Of a DNA stretch of 64,000 nt, positions 60,413 through 64,000 are shown in pieces. The DNA is from Paenibacillus silvestris (GTDB lineage Bacteria; Bacillota; Bacilli; Paenibacillales; NBRC-103111): NCBI RefSeq assembly GCF_009882985.1, contig NZ_WTUZ01000038.1, positions 124,001 to 188,000 on the forward strand, given 5' to 3'. The first letter of the stretch is position 1, and every line of letters starts with the position of its first letter. Below the pieces are notes generated by a model, which was not told the origin of the DNA, searched no databases, and worked only from the letters and a program-made list of their open reading frames with translations. The position numbers and the translations under genes are program-made.

Positions 60413-61978
60413 ATGACCAAGCAGTCATTTATCAGGGGCACGATGATTCTTTTGGCCGCAGGCATATTGAACCGTATTCTCGGCTTCATACCTAGAATTA
60501 CTTTGCCGCGTGTCATCGGCGCAGAAGGCATTGGCATTTATCAAATGGGCTGGCCTTTCCTTTCCGTCATCTTGACGATCATAACAGGAGGAATCCCTAT
60601 AGCGATTGCCAAGCTGATTGCTGAAGCCGAAACCGAACGTAACGAATCGAGAATTCGCAGTATTCTTCGCATATCGTTAGCCATTACAGTTGGCCTGAGC
60701 ATCGTATTTACAATTGTTTGCGTCGCGGGAGCCTCCTGGATCACCTCCCATCTGTTAACCGATTCTCGGGTTTATTACACCTTCTTATGTATGAGCCCAA
60801 TGATTCCGATCATCGGGGTCTCCGCTGTTTATCGCGGATATTTTCAAGGCAGACAGAACATGATTCCTACGGCCACGTCACAGATCATGGAAACACTGAT
60901 TCGCATTGTGATGGTCCTTGTTTGCTCGTATGTAATGATCCCTTACGGGATCGAATATGCCGCCGCAGGCGCCATGGTAGGCGTTCTGGCCGGTGAAATC
61001 GGCGGACTAGCCGTCCTTGCCATCCATTTCAAGTATGATAAGAAATCATCCCCGAAAATACCTGTCGCCCAGATTGGAACAACCAAAACGAATGGCCGGC
61101 TGGCTAACTTCCGTCGAATTATGCGCATTTCCATCCCGATTACAGGCAGTAAATTAATTGGGGCAAGCTCTTATTTGTTCGAATCTATTCTAATTGCACA
61201 AAGCCTAGCTATCGCAGGTATCGCCACTTCGCTGGCAACAGCGCAATATGGCGCGTTGCAAGGTATGATTATCCCCATTATCCTGCTGCCAAGTGCTCTG
61301 ACAATGTCTTTATCGGTCTCGCTTGTCCCTTCCTTAAGTGAAGCCGCTGCACGCAAAGATATGAAAACCATCCATGCGCGACTGCATCAATCCTTAAAAC
61401 TGGCTTTAGTTACGGGTGCTCCGTTCGCAGTCATCATGTTCGTGTTGGCTGAGCCCATTTGCAGGTATATGTACAATCAACCTGATGTGGGTGTCATGCT
61501 GAAAATGATGGCTCCTATTGCCATATTCATTTATTTTCAAGCGCCTTTGCAATCAACTCTGCAAGCTTTGAACAAACCCGGATCCGCTTTGATTAATACC
61601 TTGATAGGCTCTACCGTCAAGCTCATTCTTATTTACTGGCTGGCAAGCAAGCCGGAGCTCGGTATTCAAGGAGCTGTTTTTGCGATCAATGTAAATATTG
61701 TGTTGGTAACGCTCCTGCATTGGAACAGCGTTGTGCGTTTGCTGAAGTTTCGTATGGAAGGCAGTGATTTTGGGAAAATTGGAGCGGCCATGGCCCTCTC
61801 CGGTCTAGCCTGTTACTTCATCATGTATATACCGTGGACTTCAGTTGAGTGGCTTCGCTTCTTAGCTTCTTCACTCGTGGGATTTATCATTTATATGTTT
61901 GCCATTACGGTTTTCCGATTGATTAGTTTGAAGGATCTGACCCGCATCATGAACATGGGCAAAAAAATGATCCGCTAA
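60413..61978 (+). CDS. spoVB: Stage V sporulation protein B (lipid II flippase family)
   Basis: 521 residues, about fourteen membrane helices of the MATE/MVF fold. Family-typical ITLPRVIGAEGIGIYQMGWP and ITGGIPIAIAKLIAEAE near the start. It flips a peptidoglycan precursor for spore cortex synthesis in B. subtilis; paralogues such as YtgP/MurJ serve growth. Position beside comN-secD supports SpoVB. AGAGGG is 6 bases before ATG. Its stop is 2 bp from the convergent DUF421 gene. Confidence 0.92.
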   Translation: MTKQSFIRGTMILLAAGILNRILGFIPRITLPRVIGAEGIGIYQMGWPFLSVILTIITGGIPIAIAKLIAEAETERNESRIRSILRISLAITVGLSIVFTIVCVAGASWITSHLLTDSRVYYTFLCMSPMIPIIGVSAVYRGYFQGRQNMIPTATSQIMETLIRIVMVLVCSYVMIPYGIEYAAAGAMVGVLAGEIGGLAVLAIHFKYDKKSSPKIPVAQIGTTKTNGRLANFRRIMRISIPITGSKLIGASSYLFESILIAQSLAIAGIATSLATAQYGALQGMIIPIILLPSALTMSLSVSLVPSLSEAAARKDMKTIHARLHQSLKLALVTGAPFAVIMFVLAEPICRYMYNQPDVGVMLKMMAPIAIFIYFQAPLQSTLQALNKPGSALINTLIGSTVKLILIYWLASKPELGIQGAVFAINVNIVLVTLLHWNSVVRLLKFRMEGSDFGKIGAAMALSGLACYFIMYIPWTSVEWLRFLASSLVGFIIYMFAITVFRLISLKDLTRIMNMGKKMIR

Positions 61979-61980
61979 TT

Positions 61981-62673
61981 CTATCTCTTGCGGTCGAGAA
62001 ACATTCTCCCTCTGTGATCAATGGAGCAGTAAAACACTTCTTTGAAATCACGCGCTCCTTTGAATTGAAGCTGATTTTTTAGCCAAAATCTCGTTTTGCC
62101 TATTTTCTCTAAATTATCATCCTGCACTTTGCCATCCATAATGAGAGGCAGCGGAAGACCTTCGTATCGAATCGTGCCTTTTAGGCCTTGTTCGTCTATC
62201 GCTGTCTCCGCCTCTTTCGCTTTCAAGCTTTTCTCCACTACGCTTAACTTCCCCGAAGGCTCAAGAACGGCAAATTCCACATCCGCGACATTCATGATCT
62301 TATTCTGCCTTAGCTGCTGCATCAAATCATCCAGGTTATAACGGTGTTTCTTCATTTCATCACGGTCGATCAACCCTTGTTTAATGATCACGCTGGGTTT
62401 CCCGTCAAATAGAATCCGGAGATTTCTATTTTTCAGTGTGACATAAGCGATGATGATTTGGATGAGCACCAGCGTCGCCATCGGGACAATCCCATCCATG
62501 ACAGGCTTCTCGACATCTTCAAGCACGAATACAGCAATTTCCGCAATCATAATCGAAATAACCAGATCAAACAGCGATAATTTCCCGATTTCTCGTTTCC
62601 CCATGAGTCGGAGCATTAGAAAAACGACAAAGTAGATCAGCACGGTACGTAAAAAAATGGTCAGAATATCCAT
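61981..62673 (-). CDS. DUF421 membrane protein (YrbG-like)
   Basis: 230 residues. Three N-terminal membrane helices with MGKREIGKLSLFDLVISIMI, followed by a cytoplasmic domain (LRILFDGKPSVIIKQGLIDR, then LDDLMQQLRQNKIMNVADVE) seen in all DUF421/YetF-like proteins. Related proteins affect spore germination and envelope stress; this one is not assigned. GGGAGG lies 6 bases before ATG. Confidence 0.88.
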   Translation of the reverse strand: MDILTIFLRTVLIYFVVFLMLRLMGKREIGKLSLFDLVISIMIAEIAVFVLEDVEKPVMDGIVPMATLVLIQIIIAYVTLKNRNLRILFDGKPSVIIKQGLIDRDEMKKHRYNLDDLMQQLRQNKIMNVADVEFAVLEPSGKLSVVEKSLKAKEAETAIDEQGLKGTIRYEGLPLPLIMDGKVQDDNLEKIGKTRFWLKNQLQFKGARDFKEVFYCSIDHRGRMFLDRKR

Positions 62674-62779
62674 CGATAGCCTCCCTGATCTAAGCTTCTT
62701 GCTTGTTCTCGGAGTTCACTGGTATTCTGACCGCTGATGCACTTCATCATGCAGATTTTACGTATTCAATTGTTGGGAA

Positions 62780-64000
62780 TTAGAGCAGAAATAACTTGAA
62801 ATAGATCGTGGCTACGATGCATAAAACCAAGGAGATTGGCCCTGCAATCATGAAATAGTTACGAGGATTCAGCCCTCCTCCTTCTTGTTCAGTGAGTGCT
62901 GCCGCATACATGTTCGCTATCGAACCAAAGAGCGTAACCCCGCTTCCAATCGCAGTCCCTACAATGATTGACCACCATAGCGGCTGGATGGAGACTTGAG
63001 AGAAACTCTGTAGTTCCGTTCCTAAATGTTCGATCACCGGAATCATAGCCGCGGTGAAAGGAACATAATCCACAACCGATGATCCGAAGCCTGTTAGCCA
63101 TAACAAAAGGATGGACAAGAACGAAACAGAGCCTTGGCTTAGTTCCAGTCCTCTTACAGCAATGAATCCTGATATCCCCGCATACGTTAATCCACCAACC
63201 ATGATAAATAATCCTAGGAAAAACAATCCTTGTGTTTCAAGTACACCACTCCAGACGGAACGGTAATCTCTCTTTTTGACAAGTTGGACTAAGTCGTTGT
63301 AGTTGAGCGCGAGCAGCGCGACTGCTCCACCTGCAGCAATGTAGGAAGCTTGCCATCCCAAGATACCCTGCAATAAAAAAGCCAGAAGCGTCGCTCCAGC
63401 TATGACACAACCACCAAAAAATTGGACACGATCTTCTGCTAAGTAGGCATCCGGCTGTAAGCTAAGAACCTCTCGCTTGTACGTTTCAGGAATAATCATT
63501 TTCCTGCCATAGAGAAACCAAATCGCGAAGTACACGATCGCTAGCATAAGAATTACAAGGGGTCCTATCTTCATAAGTATTTGTCCTGTTGAAATATGCT
63601 CCGCTGCACCAATCAATCTATTGGACCAATTGCCCATAAGCGTCGCTGCACCACCAAGATTCGCTGATAAAAGAACAGCTATAAGAAAAGGAACAGGCGA
63701 CAGTTTCATCATCTTCGTCGTTTTGAGCAGGATCGGAACAATAATAGCAATCGCGAGCAAAGCATTTAAAAAGGCGGAAGTTGCAGCTGCCAGAATCGAC
63801 AAACTTACTAGAATCGTAAAAGGCTGTAAGCGAAACACACGTATGATTTTGCTAGCCGTAAAAGCGATAAGTCCTGTTTTCTGAAAAAGGCTAGCTATCA
63901 CAAATAAACTAATAAGAAAGATAAGAACATGCCAATTGGCGTAGGTCGTAAAGGCTTTCCCGAGCGGAACAATGCCCAGCAGAAGCATCAGTACAGCTCC
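62780..64000 (-). CDS. ArsB/NhaD-superfamily permease, 5' end outside the window
   Basis: At least 406 residues are visible; the frame stays open (G-A-V-L before MLLLG) to the right edge, so the start is missing. At least nine membrane helices. NALLAIAIIVPILLKTTKMM with LSANLGGAATLMGNWSNRLIGAAE and the mirror-image WLTGFGSSVVDYVPFTAAMI with GTAIGSGVTLFGSIANM are the two inverted pore hairpins of the ion-transporter fold. It could carry Na+/H+, arsenite or an organic anion; the cargo is unclear. Confidence 0.82.
   Translation of the reverse strand, partial: GAVLMLLLGIVPLGKAFTTYANWHVLIFLISLFVIASLFQKTGLIAFTASKIIRVFRLQPFTILVSLSILAAATSAFLNALLAIAIIVPILLKTTKMMKLSPVPFLIAVLLSANLGGAATLMGNWSNRLIGAAEHISTGQILMKIGPLVILMLAIVYFAIWFLYGRKMIIPETYKREVLSLQPDAYLAEDRVQFFGGCVIAGATLLAFLLQGILGWQASYIAAGGAVALLALNYNDLVQLVKKRDYRSVWSGVLETQGLFFLGLFIMVGGLTYAGISGFIAVRGLELSQGSVSFLSILLLWLTGFGSSVVDYVPFTAAMIPVIEHLGTELQSFSQVSIQPLWWSIIVGTAIGSGVTLFGSIANMYAAALTEQEGGGLNPRNYFMIAGPISLVLCIVATIYFKLFLL

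Overview
The window is a chromosomal stretch of a low-to-moderate GC, spore-forming Bacillota, most likely Paenibacillus or a close relative (inference). The evidence is AGGAGG-type ribosome sites, frequent TTG/GTG starts, three T-box leaders, sporulation-type genes (spoVB, an orphan sensor kinase) and a gene order that closely follows the alaS-recJ-secDF region of Bacillus subtilis. No prophage, insertion sequence, CRISPR array, rRNA or tRNA was seen.

Layout. 1-383: 3' end of a DUF559-like nuclease gene, then a GC-rich four-unit tandem repeat. 0.9-2.6 kb: a chemoreceptor. 2.8-11.7 kb: a lipid and glycerophosphodiester block (lipid kinase, LplT, Aas, GlpQ and a UgpAEB-type ABC transporter behind a probable Pho box). 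11.7-13.0 kb: serine T-box and serC. 13.1-18.0 kb: the pyruvate dehydrogenase operon pdhABCD, followed by an esterase and a LipL-type octanoyl/lipoyl transferase that probably loads lipoyl domains. 20.2-25.7 kb: orphan histidine kinase, PbpI-like penicillin-binding protein, second chemoreceptor. 25.8-33.7 kb: alaS-ireB-ruvX-DUF1292-DUF1292, a terminator, then mltG and two U32 tRNA-hydroxylation proteins. 33.7-38 kb: small membrane protein, a candidate Fur-controlled small RNA, AI-2E-family transporter, yrzR, yrrD, iscS and cymR. 38.1-41.8 kb: mnmA, an AlkZ-related protein, a DUF3889 protein and rarA. 41.8-42.4 kb: a gene-free block full of intergenic repeats. 42.4-46.7 kb: T-box-hisS-aspS-tcdA. 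46.7-50.7 kb: HxlR regulator with a divergent DoxX/CatD gene, an acidic protein and a membrane-anchored FAD enzyme. 50.7-60.2 kb: dtd, relA, apt, recJ, a CDF transporter, secF, secD and comN. 60.4-64 kb: spoVB, a DUF421 protein and the 3' part of an ArsB/NhaD-type permease.

How it fits together. Much of the window is housekeeping: charging of Ala, His and Asp tRNAs, tRNA modification (iscS/mnmA for 2-thiouridine, U32 proteins for 5-hydroxyuridine, tcdA for cyclic t6A), the stringent response (relA), Sec export (secDF) and cell-wall work (mltG, PBP). The left third concerns membrane lipid turnover and acetyl-CoA supply. Lysophospholipid salvage (lplT-aas), glycerophosphodiester uptake and hydrolysis (ugpAEB, glpQ) and a lipid kinase sit side by side, with phosphate-starvation control suggested by TTnAnA repeats spaced 11 bp.

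The most interesting item is at 34020-34222: a strong sigma-A promoter, a near-perfect Fur box at the predicted transcription start, a C-rich segment without an ORF and a long terminator hairpin. Together these look like an iron-responsive small RNA of the FsrA/RyhB functional type. All function calls come from reading motifs, spacing and gene order; no database search was run.
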